Under the pieces are notes generated by a model that was not told the origin of the DNA, did no database searches, and was given only the letters and a program-made list of their open reading frames with translations. From Selaginella moellendorffii (taxonomy: Eukaryota; Streptophyta; Lycopodiopsida; Selaginellales; Selaginellaceae), in NCBI RefSeq assembly GCF_000143415.4, contig NW_003314414.1:153626-217625 (forward strand): a DNA stretch of 64,000 bases, in the 5' to 3' direction. Below, piece by piece: positions 41,371-54,334 of the stretch. The translations under genes were made by a program, and so were the position numbers. Every line of letters starts with the position of its first letter. Positions within the stretch are counted from its first letter, which is position 1.

Positions 41371-44230
41371 TATTGATTTGCTAGCTACATTCTCAAAATA
41401 AGTTCTCGAAATAAGTGAGAGATTGCCAGCTACAAAGTGATGGACATGGTTGTCAATCTCAGTGACGCTGTAACCTGTTGGCCTCTTGAGGCATTTCTCT
41501 TCCATTCTCTACCATGTCATCTTGGAGCCATCCTGAGGATGCAAACAAATTTGAAGTATGTAGATAGCACAGTACTGGAACTAAGAACCTCCTGTGGTGA
41601 AATGAGTGTCTAGGAACCATTCTCCAATTAAGCATGATATTTGTCCTGCATAGCTGCTCACCAATGAAAGTGTTGTAGTCCAGAGAGCACTTCATCTAGT
41701 TTGTTAACTTGTGAATAGCTTGTGTGGCTTATGCATAATAACATAGAATGTTCTAAGTAGGTGTCTAAGGTCTGAGAGAATGTTTTGGTGGTGAACTAGT
41801 GACTGGAGCATCATCACTATCTCGTTCCAATGAGATTCTACCCTCTGGATCTGCATGAACAATATCCAACTCTGAAGTGAAGTACTTTGTTCTAAAAGTT
41901 CAGAGCCATTATCATCTATAGCAAGAGGCAGTGGATCCTTAGGTGGTGATCAAAAGGTAGCAGTGGTGGTGGTTCTGATAGAGAAGTCTCTAGGGTTGAT
42001 ACCATTTCCTTGTCACTGTTATTTCCATGTGCACTAATTAGAACCAAATGTAAGAAATGCCCAGTGTCTTTCTTGTTGTTAACTGATGAGGTAGAGTATG
42101 CTAGTACATCGTCTCAAAAGAAAATAGTACATATCACCAATACCTTCTTTTGACTGAAAATCCAAACCCGATAACCAAGTGTTCTTGCTATAGCCGAGCA
42201 TCATGCATCTCATTGAACAATCTTCCCACTTGTTTTGTCTTTCCTCAGCTGAAATGTATGCATATCCTGCACACCCAAACACATGCAAGTACATAAGAGA
42301 CATGTTCAAGCCTATCCAGATTTTCTATGGCATTTTGTTCAGCACTGATTTTGTAGGAAGAATGTTTTGCACATGAACCACAGTATATTCATAGACTCAG
42401 CCCAGAAGAAAAGAACACTGGATGCCTTGGTCACATCAAGGACCGTCAACATCTTCTACTCCACAACCCCATTATGGCCATGTTCATATGGCATAGAAAT
42501 TTGGAGGGAGATACCACGTGATGCAAGGAGTGTCCAGAATTCTCTTGAGAGAAGTTCCTGTCTTCCATGGACTCTAAGTGTGTGGATTGTCATCCCAAGT
42601 TTGTTTTCTTACTCTCAAATCTATTCCAGGAACTTATGAGGCACCTCAGATTTAAAATCTTGCTCTTGAAAATCTTACATTTAGAACTTATAAGAAAACT
42701 CAAATACTCAAGAAACAACTCACCAAACTCAGATACAAGTTCCAATGGCAATAAGTTTGTATAGTTCTCTTTCATCCTGAGACAAAGTCGCAACCCTTGG
42801 ACCGTTTGGACCACTTTACACATGGTGGTGGCAAGTTCCATTTCCGCTCGTGAGCTTCATCCTGCAGGGCACTGGGGCCGAACTTCATCCTCCTCAAGAA
42901 TTTGAGAGCAGATTCATCGCCAAACAGGTCTGCAGCATTCTCTACATCCAAGACTACAAACTTTCCCTCCTGCATGCATCTCCCAGGAATATCGACATTG
43001 ATCTCCTTTCAGCTGTGGCGGCATTACCAAGAGCCTTATAAACTGAATGCTCAAGAGCAACTTGTATGCTTCTGTATCCTCACGAAAACAGGTCTTCACA
43101 AGTGTATAGAACATATCGGTCTAGCTCAGTGCATTCTTAGGAAACTTGTGCTGCTCCAAGACGTGCATCACGTGCACCTCTATGTCTCCATTCCCTTCAC
43201 TGAATTTGTATCGAATGCCTCACACAGTATCAGCACCGGCAGTGTTGTCTCCTGAGATCCATGTCGTGCAGAGTGGACCATCCCTTTCCAAGTCCACAAG
43301 AAAGACTTCGGGATCATAGCCGTCAGCAGAAACAAATGCATCAATCAAGTCTTTCACGACTTCACCTTTCCTTGCGGCCAACTCTTGAAACCCCCTTGAG
43401 GGCAGCCGCTTGCCTGCAGCAGTGGTCTGAGAAGTGGCATGTCTGCCATTTTACCACTGAAAATCTCCAACATGCTCTCAAACGATAAAGCTAAGAAGTT
43501 CTGCAAGAACAATCCCTGGCCTGATGGTTAAGGCACAGCAGCCGTTACAGGTAACTACTCGACAGGAATCCCTTTGCCTGGTGTTGATCTTGAAAATAAT
43601 TTTTGGCTGCTGCAAGAACCAAGTACTCGTCCACATAAACACTGAACCCGCAGCTGTCTGCTCCAACCATCCCAGACCAGCCTCAGTCCTTGTTGTCCCT
43701 GAAAATGTACCTCTTCCAGCACCGAAGAGTTACACTTACTGCACTATGGCCACCTCAAGTTCCTTAATGAGATGTGGAGATGAGTGATGGCAAGTCTCCA
43801 CATCAGCAAACAAGCTGAGTCATCCATCCAAGACACCAAATGCCAAAGTGTCACACCCATACTTTTATGTACATAACCATACCAAAGCAATGAAGTCAAC
43901 AGAGCATTCCGTACACAAAATCCAGACATCTACATGGTATCTGGTTTGTTTTGATCCTGATGGCAAAACACTGACAAACACAGGAACGCAATGAGCAAGA
44001 AGATGCTAGGGCTCTTGTAGTCCTTGTGAAGCAGTGGATGTTAAGCACCAGCTTTGACCACATGGTCAATGTCAGTCAAAGGGAGGCTCAAAAGTATAGC
44101 AAGGCATGTTAAGGTAAGAGACTTAACCTACCCTAGGGCTCATAGTGGAGCGCAATGGAGCTTTTGAGGTAGCTTGGGGGTGGTTGGGTGGTGAGAACCC
44201 CAAGAGGTGGCGTAACATAGTCTAGAGCAA
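41371..44230. other. Decayed sequence including a Ty1/copia relic
   Basis: Apart from the copia fragment at 42079-42309 I recognise no element. Minus-strand frames near 42770-43120 (GKFVVLDVENAADLFGDESALKFLRR and LVKTCFREDTEAYKLLLS) look protein-like but are broken and I cannot name them. Confidence 0.35.
42079..42309 (-). mobile_element. Ty1/copia polyprotein fragment
   Basis: The frame contains LHVFGCAGYAYI and RCMMLGYSKNT. These match the conserved region after the copia integrase core (LRVFGC.AYVHI...KCIFLGYS). It is only about 75 codons long and unsupported by neighbouring pol sequence. Confidence 0.6.
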
Positions 44231-44282
44231 CTAGATCTCTATTTTTTTGTGCCGGATCATAACATTAGTATTAAAGAAGTTG

Positions 44283-45397
44283 GTTGCGATGGCTGACCAA
44301 GCTGAATGCTGGAATCCTATTATCGATGGTGGTGCCAAAAATGGTGCCAATGGAGCTGCAGAAATTTGGACCATTCAAAATGTTGTTCATGAATTGCGAG
44401 CCCTTAATCGAAATTAGCAAAAGATGCAAGGCAAGATGCATGGCATGATGGATACCATGCATGGGCGTGTTGAGGCACTCGAGGCTAGGCTCCAAGTAAG
44501 CCTTCTGTGGTAGATTGACTCAAAGTTCTAACCTTTTTCCGGTGATGGTGGTGTGGACGATGGCTAGTCAATGTGAAGAAGTTTTTGGCTACTAGGGGAA
44601 CTCTAGATGCAAAGGCTTTAGTAGCTATTCCAATGGTTTTGCGTGATGCAGGTCTTCGGTGGTGGAATTGGCTTGAGGAGTCTCATGTTGCAAATAAGAA
44701 ACCACCAGTGTCTACCATGGATGAGTTTGAAGTTGCTTTCCATTTATGTTTTGCCCCTCACTACGATGTGGAGAATGCTCACACAGAATTTTGACATTTC
44801 CAGCAAGGGAAAATGATACTCGGGGACTATATTGAGAAGCTTACTCACTTGATAGCCGTGTTCCAATAAAGGATCCAGATAAAAACAAATCCTACTTCAT
44901 TGATGGCTTTCATAGTGAGAGTATGCAACAACACTTGCGTCATTCTTAGCCTACAAAGAGTTTGGAAAAGCTCTTTGATGCGGCTTGTTGACTTGACAAT
45001 GACAAACACAAGTCTTGCAAGCATTTGTGAAGTCCTTCTATCGAGAATCATTATGATGATCACTGTGGACACAAGGATGGGAACAAGCACCACAAGTTGA
45101 AGTCTGTGGTGACTACTTTAGATGCAAAGGGGTTAAAGAAGTAGAAGTTCTTTGTGAAGAATTATAGATAGGGTTGTCATCATTGTGGCGAGCTTAGACA
45201 TTACAAGGTTGATTGTCCACAGCTGAAAAACAAGTAGCAAGGCAAGAAGAATGGCTAATCTTCTCCTGACGGTAAGTCAAAAACTAAAAAATTGCAAACT
45301 TTACAATATGAGGATGATGGGGACAACCATTCTGGTCAAAGGAAAAGGCTTTTGATAATTGCTTGTCAACTCGAGGATACTCATGAATCAGCTTTAA
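44283..45397 (+). mobile_element. Ty3/gypsy gag relic (left part, interrupted by copy B)
   Basis: Gag-like text begins near 44289 (MADQAECWNP) and includes a retrotrans-gag-style WWNWLEE segment (44573-44790) and a zinc knuckle CHHCGELRHYKVDC near 45178-45220. Several stops and frameshifts are present. The frame ends with LEDTHESAL at the 8-bp target site where transposon copy B is inserted. Confidence 0.65.
45390..45397. repeat. Candidate 8-bp target-site duplication, left side of copy B
   Basis: AGCTTTAA is repeated exactly at 59030-59037 and the match does not extend further on either side. Joining the flanks at this 8-mer continues the gypsy gag/protease boundary (ALSL followed shortly by NDTLRIVTF), which supports it as the target. 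Confidence 0.6.
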
Positions 45398-45410
45398 TGT
45401 TAGAGAAGCT

Positions 45411-45429
45411 CTATTTCGTTAAAGTGGGA
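45411..45429 (+). repeat. Left terminal inverted repeat of copy B
   Basis: These 19 bases match the reverse complement of 59011-59029 exactly. The match extends three further bases outwards (GCT at 45408-45410 against AGC at 59030-59032), but on the right those bases fall inside the candidate target duplication. Immediately inside, AAGTGGGA and TCCCACTT (45422-45447) form an 8-bp stem with a 10-nt loop. Confidence 0.85.
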
Positions 45430-45791
45430 ATTGTCATTATCCCACTTGTAAAATAAGGTTTCCAAACCTTTATATAGTATATAAATATAACAAAATTCAA
45501 CTGCATTGAGGCACATGCCATTTTATTTTAAACAAGGAAATGTCTACTCAATCACTTCTCCTCCCCCTGCCACTGCTTCACCTCTCTCTTCTCCTTGTCA
45601 TCGTCGTCCAATTTCTTTCCATCCTTTTAATATTGGCTCAGTTGCTCCGAGTCTAGGTGGAGCCCAAGTCCCCATTCAATCTTTACTTTCCCCTTATTAA
45701 TAAAACAACTTCGTAGACTTCCAATAACATGCTGTAACACTTCTAGTATAATGCAAATCCTCTCAAAGAATTGTCTTTTAATATTAATACA

Positions 45792-45813
45792 ATGGCATGG
45801 AACCCCATGCCAT
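45792..45813. repeat. Palindrome downstream of the ParB/HAD stop codon (copy B)
   Basis: ATGGCATGG, then AACC, then CCATGCCAT: 9-bp arms with a 4-nt centre. It lies 35 bp after the stop codon of the leftward gene. Confidence 0.8.
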
Positions 45814-45847
45814 AATAAGTTACATTTTAAAATAAATACATGCCATC

Positions 45848-48800
45848 TCAGACTGTTATTTTTTGCCTCCAACGCCTATACAATAATCTTGGAATTCCAT
45901 CACTCTCCACACTATCAGGATTTAAACCCAATAGTAATGCCATCTCTTCTCTAATACGTCCACGCTCATGTTCAGTGGTCGAAGAACCCATCCGGTTGAG
46001 CAGATTATGGAGATGCGGATAGTGCTTGGCTAGACAATATACATGCCATAAATGATGACTGGTGTCTGTCCGATCAAATGGCTTCTGATATACCGTTTCA
46101 TCTGCCATTTGGTTGATTTTTGCAGCCACCTCCTGGACTGGCCGGTTCTCTATCACCATCGCTTCAAGCCGTTTTGCAAGGTCCCCCAGAACATACGGTT
46201 TCTTCTCCCTAGTTTCCATACTGCAAGAGATGGGGTGCACTGCATATGTGTGCGTGTTCGCTGCAGTTTTAATCGGCGAGTCATCGATGATGAGGATTTC
46301 ACTTGACCTAGCAGTCCGGTTCATCACTACAGCCTCTGCCTTGACGAAGATGGGCTTGCTACCCCTCACATGGACCATAGTCAAGCAATCCTCCTGCGTT
46401 AGGAGAAAGTCAAATGGTAATATTACTCGCGTCTGATCGTGCATCATCTGTAGCAACGTTAATGCATTGTGGCGCATCATGGATGTCCAAACTCCCAATT
46501 GCAAATTGAACCCGGCCCTCTGTTTTAAGTGTCGCATGGTCATTATTAGATCCCGCAGTTTCTCCCGTGTGATTAATGTGAATCTGTCTCTTTTGACCAA
46601 CTTGCGACCGCAGGCTTTGGAGGGTGCAGTGACATTCGAGGACGAGCCACGCTCATGGGAGAAAAGGACACCGTTCAGATCAAAAACGATACAGTACTTT
46701 CGCCGTGACTCTGAAATGAAATGCGTCAGCATAAAAAATGGTACAAGTCAATTTTACCATCTACAATATTAGCGAATGGTGCTCCCGATGGTCGTTCAGA
46801 GGGTTTTGGTTGAGGAAACGTGAAGGGCGGAAATACTCTCCTCTGCAATGTGGGGTCAATCGCATCCGATGGCGTGTGGGCACATGCCATTTCAGCTGTA
46901 GACTTTGGTACAACTGGCTCAACAGTGGCATGGGGTGGTTCCGATGGCGTGTGATCACACGCCATTTCAGCTGGTGCCTCCGTTGGCAAAGTGGACATGA
47001 CCGAACAGGCAGCAGGGGCGGTGTAGGGAGGTTCCAACGGCGCGTAGTCAGACGATTGGGCACACGTTGGAAATGAGGATACGACCGGCTCGGCGGCTGG
47101 GGCGGCCTCATGCGGGTCCAATGGCGCCTGGTCACCGTCAGTTGGATACGTGGACAAGATTGACTCAGTGGTATGGGCAGCATCAAGTGGAGCGTGGTCA
47201 GCTTGCTTGGCGTTGATATGGATAGTAGCCTCCACCAGCTCTGATGACTCTTGCAGGCAAGTAGAGTCCACTGGCGGATCCATATGCATGTTCAAATATC
47301 TCCCTTCGATTGAGATGGTATCCTCCCGTGCTACTAAAAACAAACTCATTAGCACATTGAATCGACTATACTGTATTTACCATCAACTGCTATTGAGGAA
47401 CTAGGACCGATATCACTTGGGCGCACTGCTGATTCTGAAGGATTGGACATACGTTTCGACCCTTGCTTGGCACTATCCTTCCTCGACACTAAAGGCTAGA
47501 GTTTGTATCTTAATTCAACTGAATAATCTCTACTTACCATTTCTTCTGCGACCTACATGGACAATGTTAGAAATGGTAAAAGGTTAGGAATGGATGTACT
47601 ATTATTTACCTGATGGTTTGTCTTGTATGACCTTCCTCCGCTGCTCTTTGGCCACCTCAGGCTGGCCATCGTCGTCATCATCGTCATCGTCGTTATTGTG
47701 ATCGTCACCATTGTGAGGACCATCCAAGTCCTCTTCGTCCTCCTCTTCTTCATCCTCCTCTTCTTCGTCCTCCTCTTCTTTGTCCTCCTCTTCGTCCTTC
47801 TGCTCTTCCTGCTCATTATCTTTCTCTGGCTCCTCATCCCCCTCTTGCATTTCTTCCATAGGCTGCTTAGGCTGGATTGCTTGTTTTTCCAGGACCATCT
47901 TGGAAAAATCATCTGGCCGAGTCTCCATCTCAAAATACAAGACATCCATAGCCTGTTTTAGTGCGTGACCTAGGACCGTATCCTCACCCGACTGTCTTAA
48001 CATGGTTTCTGCACGTTCTTGCACCCTTCGAAGACGACGAGATGAGAAAAACGTGGCCCTGACTTGAAAAGCATCCCTCATCCATTGTACCTCTCCATTG
48101 AGATTGGGGAAGGGGAGTCCGCCATAGGAATCTGAGTCAGAAGGTGGTGACTGGCTCCTTTCACTCAGCCCTTGATCTGCAATGAATGGCATGAGCACAC
48201 ACGCCATAACCGCGAGGCATTACCTATCATCTTTTCGTTGCCCTTCTTCCTTTTCGAATCAAACGCCTCTGATCCCGATGACTGTCCAACGTGCTTTCGC
48301 TTTTTATGACCACTGTCAGTTTGAGCTTGGCTGGTGCTTGCCTGTTTTGCCTTTGAAGAAGTGTCTCCTGCAAGGAATGGCATGAGACCACATGCCATTG
48401 CAAATATAATTTGTACCTCCTTTTTTCCTATTGCTTGTCTGTTTGTCCTTCTTCGACGCGCCACCAGTGCGCTTTTCAGTCCTCGTGTCTGAATATTCAC
48501 AACGATCTATAATCAAAATGGCGTGAGGCCTCACGTGACCTTACCTTGTGCAGGTTGTGACCTCGGCCTAACATCAGTAGCTGTTAACGCCGTTTCAGCA
48601 TCTGGGGGTGGCCACGCTCCTGCATACAGAGCTTGTGAGATAACATTTAAACTTAAAGTGCGTACTCACCAGGTTCACAGAGAAGATACTGTTTTTCTTT
48701 GGCAACTGTAATTATATGCTCCATTGAAGTCACCTCTTCAATGGAGTTTGTCACCGCAACACACGGGACACCCTTGAGTAGTGCAGCTTGAAAGAATAGT

Positions 48801-51591
48801 CCGCCGCAGTTGTACTCGACAACGCATTTGCCCTTGGAGTCACCCGCTATTGCGTTGAAGACCCAGCTGAGCATTTCCCATGCTGCACCTGGAGCTTTCT
48901 TTGGATTCGAAAGCTCCATAGCCGTCTTCAGTTCCTCAGGCACGGGTAAATTGACCTCCCTCAGATCAATTCGATCGGCTTTGTTGAACGAAGCTGGGAA
49001 GTCACTCCAGTCCCACTCTGCTGCAGGACCAATAACAAGGGCGAGTGTGAAGATGCGGACATTCGTCGGTATCTTCTTCTTAGCCATTATCCCATGGATC
49101 TCCCGCATCTCCTTGCCTTTCAACCGAGCCTTCACCTCGTTCAAGGCCTTCCAGAACTTGTGATAGGATTCGGAGTCGTAGATCATATAGTGGACTGAAG
49201 ATTCCACCTCCGCAAGTCCCACCATTAAGTCAATGATGGAGCTGACTTCGTCTGCATGAGTGATCTCCTCGTTTGTGAAGTCCATCACACAAAAGATGTT
49301 CTTGACCTGCTCATCTCTGCGGGAAACGATGCTCCTCCACCTTTGATCCTCATCCGAATTCACGTATACCCGGTAAGGTTCTCGATAGGCCTCTGCTGCG
49401 GGGTCGAGCTGTTTCTGAAGCCGGCGGTCGACATCCCTCTTAATGAAATTTGGATACTGATCCAACTTCTCAGCTTTACTTTTCGTGGCATCCCGCAGCA
49501 GATCGATGAACTTGGGGGCCCCCTTCACGTACTCGTCGATGTCTTCATTTGACAAGTCCAGCTCTTCCATCATCTCTTGCGTGGTGTCGATGCTCACCCT
49601 CGCCACGGCCACTTGCTCGAAGATCCAATCCTTCAATAGCGCACGAGCTCTCAGAGTCGTGCACAAGTCCTCGTATGTCACAATATGGCCGGGAGTCATT
49701 TTGGTCTTGTTGAAGACTACCTCACCACGTAGAAGAGCATTAGCCACTGTCAGAAGGTCGTCGTCGTCTAGAGACCGCGAGAAACACAAGGCGTTAAGCT
49801 TCAAATCATTGGGCTTCTGGCCGTCCTCCACACCCATTGAGTTTAGCAACTCCCCGTCATGGTACCTCCTTAGCACATCTACCCATTTGTCAAAAACAAT
49901 TTTTGTCGCGAGTAGAATGTTATGGATGCTGAGTGTGTCATTGACCCCCAGTGTTTTCGAGAGAAGACTCGAGAATTCCTGCAATGGAAATGGCGTGAGG
50001 CCACATGCTATGCCACATGCAACGAGGCTTACCTGCCAGGCGCTAGTTGCTAGTGCACGTCCTTGTCCTGGTTTTTGTGGCTTCTTCAGTTGAACCTAGA
50101 GCTTCCGTGTTCGTGCCAATGTCTCGTGCAAACCCGATTTGTAGCACGTTTCTTGCTTGACATTCTGCGCGTGGGAGATGTATATGATAGATCGGAGGGG
50201 TGAGTTGCCTTTTATCAGGCAGATAACTCTTGTCTTGAAGACTTTCTTCACCTCCTCGCCCACCATAATATCCACAACTATCTGTTGCATCGCCAAGCTA
50301 GAATGCTGCCCGGAGACGGCATAGAACCGGATGTTCTGATCGTCCAACACCTTCCTATTGATCAAGTCTGGAAACCTCGTCTCGCCCTTCATTGTTCGGT
50401 AGTAGGGGATCACGTCTGCGATGTCGGGTGTTACTGGACTTGCCAGCATCTTCTGCTTCAGTTTCTCCACCCACTCATCAGATACTAGCCTGTGGTTGTA
50501 TTTGCTTTGGATCTCGATACGGCTCACGTCGATTGTATATACTTTGTTGGAATAGTAACAAGTACTATTATCTGCGACGATTTTTGCTGCCTCTTCTTGC
50601 TCTTTCTGCTCTTTGCGGCTCTTCTTTTTAGTGGGTGTAGTGTTCGAACCCGAGGCAATGGCATCACCGAGTAGCTTCTTTTTTGGAGCAAGAGAGTCGG
50701 ACGTCGGCTTGAGCTTGACCACCCTTTTCTGCTTCGGGGTAGTTTCCATATCGACCCCCTTCCCCTTCGCTTCGCAAACTGGAGGCACTCTCAACGGCTC
50801 AATGTTGGAATATAGTTTTTGAACATCGCCGTAGGTGAGGTCCGTGGATTCCATGTGATCTTCATAGACCCGCAGTGTCTTTGAAATTGTGGGCCTCCTG
50901 GACAACCTCTCCCTAGCTCCCTCTAGGAATTCCTCATAGCCGCTGCCCCCCTCCGGGAAGCCGCTAGGATGTGCAAGGTGGATCTTGAAGGCGGACGCTG
51001 TCTCTACCACAAGTGCCAGTCCATATTCTTGCATGGAACTGCATGGAGTGTCTGTCACTTGGATGAGGATCCCCATGCATTCTTTTCTCCCACCATCTGT
51101 GTTGTACAGCATCAGATCCTCGCCTTCCATCCCGAAAGTCCAACTGGTGAGCTCCTCCCCCTTCTCTGCATCCACATTGACAGTGGCTGGAAGAAGAACG
51201 CAATTCCTTGCCTGTTCAGAAATGCACAACAATTAGAGCTGACAGATGAAAAGCTAGCAGCTGGAAATAACGTGATGCCACACGCCATTCACCACTGCAT
51301 CAGATGTCTTGAGGCTGCATCCTAAGATGGCGTGAGGCTACACGCCATCTGTAACTGGACTGCACTCGAGAGCCCAATCAGTGCATGCCAATGTTGCTAC
51401 TGAATGGCATGTGGCCTCATGCCATTTTCTACTTGGTCTAAAAGACTTACCATTTGAAGCCGAATGGAGGCCGTGACAATCGAGGCCGGACTCGCTGGCG
51501 AATGTGCACTGTGTGTGCAGCGGATCGTAGCAACAAGGCTACTCTGCCACTTACAGTTGGAGAGTGGTGCTGAAATCTCCCGGGACGCCAA
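45848..51591 (-). pseudogene. ParB-like / methylase-like / HAD phosphatase-like fusion gene, copy B (one nonsense codon)
   Basis: This has the same architecture and splice sites as the copy A gene. Here the exons read cleanly except for a single TAG at 50096-50098, where copy A has Trp. The copy A lesions (TGA, 3-nt deletion, 1-nt frameshift) are absent, so the two copies were inactivated independently. The acidic linker is 15 bp shorter than in copy A. The ParB-like domain lies near 50550-50280, the methylase-like region near 49270-48680 and the HAD-like domain at about 46700-45850. Stop-free exons on both sides of the nonsense codon suggest very recent loss of function, or suppression or alternative splicing that I cannot exclude. 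The ParB-like and HAD-like calls rest on visible motifs; the methylase resemblance is weaker. Confidence 0.75.
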
Positions 51592-53013
51592 GTGGGCTGC
51601 GTGTGGGTGGTGGAGTGGGCGGCGGAGTTGGCGGCGAAGTTACAAACTGGGTGTGTCTTGAAGTGGACGCCGATGCACACGAGCGCGATGCGAGCGCGAG
51701 TGTGATGCAAGCGCGAGTGGACGTCGATGCACACGAGAAACCTGTAGAGAAGTGAGCGTGATCGCGAGTGGGAGCGCGATGCGAGCGCGAGCGCGAGTAC
51801 AAAGCAAAATGCAAAACCTAACCTCACACGCGCGAAATGTCACAACGGTTGGTAATCCCGCCACGTCATCATTCCTCGGACTTGGGCGCCACCATTAATT
51901 TCTGGATTGCCGCGCGCATGCAAGCACGCAAAATCCAAAAGAAATCCGCAACGTCATCATTCCTCGGACTGCATGCACGCGAAATCCAAAAGAAAGATCA
52001 TGATTGGGATATCATTTAATACCCTTGCTATATTTATACCATGCATGATTGGATATTCCAAAGCATCTTGTATTTCCAAAAATGGCAGATGTTCAGCTAA
52101 ATAAAGAAATTCTATCTGTTTCTATTTTTCTCTCAAATCAATATTATAGCGTGTGGGCTCATGCAATTTTGAACCAAAGAAACCCAAAAAACGTTGGACC
52201 CAAAATATTTTGAAAAAACCCAAAAAACCCTAAACATTTTAAACCCAAAAATCCAGGCATCCTGTGGCGTTATTCCTTGAATGGCGTGTGGGCGCATGCC
52301 ATTTTCAAGGCCAAATGCTGAATGGAGAAAAATTCCCTTTCAGTGCAAATGCTGCAAGAGGCAGATGCTGAGCACAAAGGACTGTAACTACCTCACATGA
52401 CACAGATAAACTTTTCTCTATTTGGCAAAGATAAACTTTATAGCGTGTAGGCTCATGCAATTTTGAACCCAAAAAATGCACCAAAAAATTCTCGGCGTCA
52501 TCTGGCATTATCTCTTGAATGGCGTGGGGCCGCATGCCATTTTCAGGGGCACATAGGAGTATATTCCTAGGATATTCTGACACGCGCAAGATTTTTTTGA
52601 GTTTTCTGGAGATCCAACCGTTAGATCGCAACTAAATTTTACAGAATGGTATACAATGTCTTTCTTGATGACCCTGCAAAGAAGCATCTCGATCGGACAC
52701 CACATGAGACCACACAAGCCTTACAATGTTTCAGGGGCATTTGCCATAGATCCGACCGTTATTTTGCTCCAAGATTTTACAGTTTGGTGTGCATTGACCT
52801 TTCCATCGAAACTGCAAAGGGACATCACAATCAGATGCGGGATCACAAGAAACTAACTTCACTAACTCTGGTTTCACCAAGATCTACGTAAGGAGTTATG
52901 AAATGAAAGGACCCTCTCTATTGAAATGTGTTTATGGTCCTAGGAGCATTGTGACATATCAAAGGATTTTGCATCAAGTTCTGTATTTGCATGTTTATCA
53001 AGCTACTGAATTA

Positions 53014-53040
53014 CTAAACCCTAAACCCTAAACCCTAAAC
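53014..53040. repeat. Telomere-like tract in copy B
   Basis: CCCTAAA repeats at the position equivalent to 7253-7278 in copy A. Confidence 0.8.
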
Positions 53041-54160
53041 ATGTGGCAAATGCTGCGTGAAGAAAGATGCCCTTTAAGGGCAAATGCTGTAAGAGGCAGA
53101 TGCCGAGCAGATGTATCTCAGGCTAGCGAAGGGGACAAACGAAAGCTAGCTATAAACATAACGGGATGCAAATAGATTACTAGGCTGGTCCTACGAAAAT
53201 CAAAAACCATAATTGAAAACATTGAAAATGCAGAAAGAAAGGTTTATAATATTTTTGAATTTTAAACAATCAAAGGAATGTAAGTAGGGCATGTGTTTGT
53301 AAGTTTAAAAATGCCTCAACCACTTAAATTCCCAAGTAAATAAAGCTGTTTCTATTTTTGGTACAGATAAACTTTATAGCGTGTGGGCTCATGCAATTTT
53401 GAACCCAAAAATGCACCAAAAAATGCTCGACTAGCATTATTCTTTGAATGGCGTGTGGCCTTATATTGCCATAAATGGATGTACACACACAGCATAATTA
53501 TTCCTTTACACGGCGAATAATCTTGGCGCGGATCGCTGACATGGCATGGCAAAGTTCGAATCACTGACATGGCACAGCTGGATCGAGGCAAGGACATGAT
53601 GTGACAAAGTTCAACCTCCGACAGTAAAGTCTAGAAGCTACTCAGTTTGAAATTTGTCAGAGGAATCATAAGATCTGGTTTGTCAGAGGATTTGATGTGA
53701 CGTTCAAGCGTGTGTTATTTTTGAATTCTCGAACTCATTCCTAGGTCTATCATTTTTGTGCGCCGTGTTCTTGGTTCCGTTGAGCGCAGTGAGCGCTGCT
53801 TGTGTAAGCGGCGTTGTGGGCTGTGGTTTATGCGTCTACGAGCGGTTGCGGCATTGCGAGCGCCATTGCGAGCGGCAGTTTATGCGAGTGGCAGTTTGTG
53901 CGAGCGGCGCTACGAGCAGTTGCGGTGTTGCGAGCGGCGCTACGAGTAGTTGCGGTGTTGCGAGCGGCACTGTCTTTGGTGTGGCTACCGCTTCCTCTTG
54001 ATATTCGGCACTTGTGCTTCCTGGTATGTTCACCATGGAATGGCTTAGGACCACATTTAGAAATGGCATGAGGCCACATGCCATCTTGGGCCCTTGCAAT
54101 TTCATGGCTAGCGTATTGTCATGTATGTTTTTACTTGCCTGCAGCTGTGTGTATATCAAG

Positions 54161-54182
54161 ATGGCATGAGGCCTCATGCCAA
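54161..54182. repeat. Full palindrome in the 5' leader of the transposase gene (copy B)
   Basis: The core at 54163-54180 (GGCATGAGG and its mirror CCTCATGCC) is a perfect 18-bp palindrome. Copy A at 8471-8480 has lost exactly the central 10 bases. Confidence 0.8.
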
Positions 54183-54334
54183 TTTTGTGAATGCGAAATT
54201 TCACGTGGGTGTTAATAGCATGTTTGAATAATGGCATGTGGCCTTATGCTATTGAGGTTGTTTGGTATGTTATGATTTAGGCCATTCTCCAATCATTTTT
54301 TGTATGGTCTTAACTTCTTTTCTGCACTTTCAGA

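Larger units (their letters stand above)
51592..54334. promoter_or_regulatory. Divergent intergenic region of copy B
   Basis: This is the counterpart of 5793-8634, with the same low-complexity tract, telomere-like tract, palindromes and GC-rich leader. It must contain the promoters of both genes, but I cannot point to a specific one. No protein-coding gene is visible. Confidence 0.5.
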
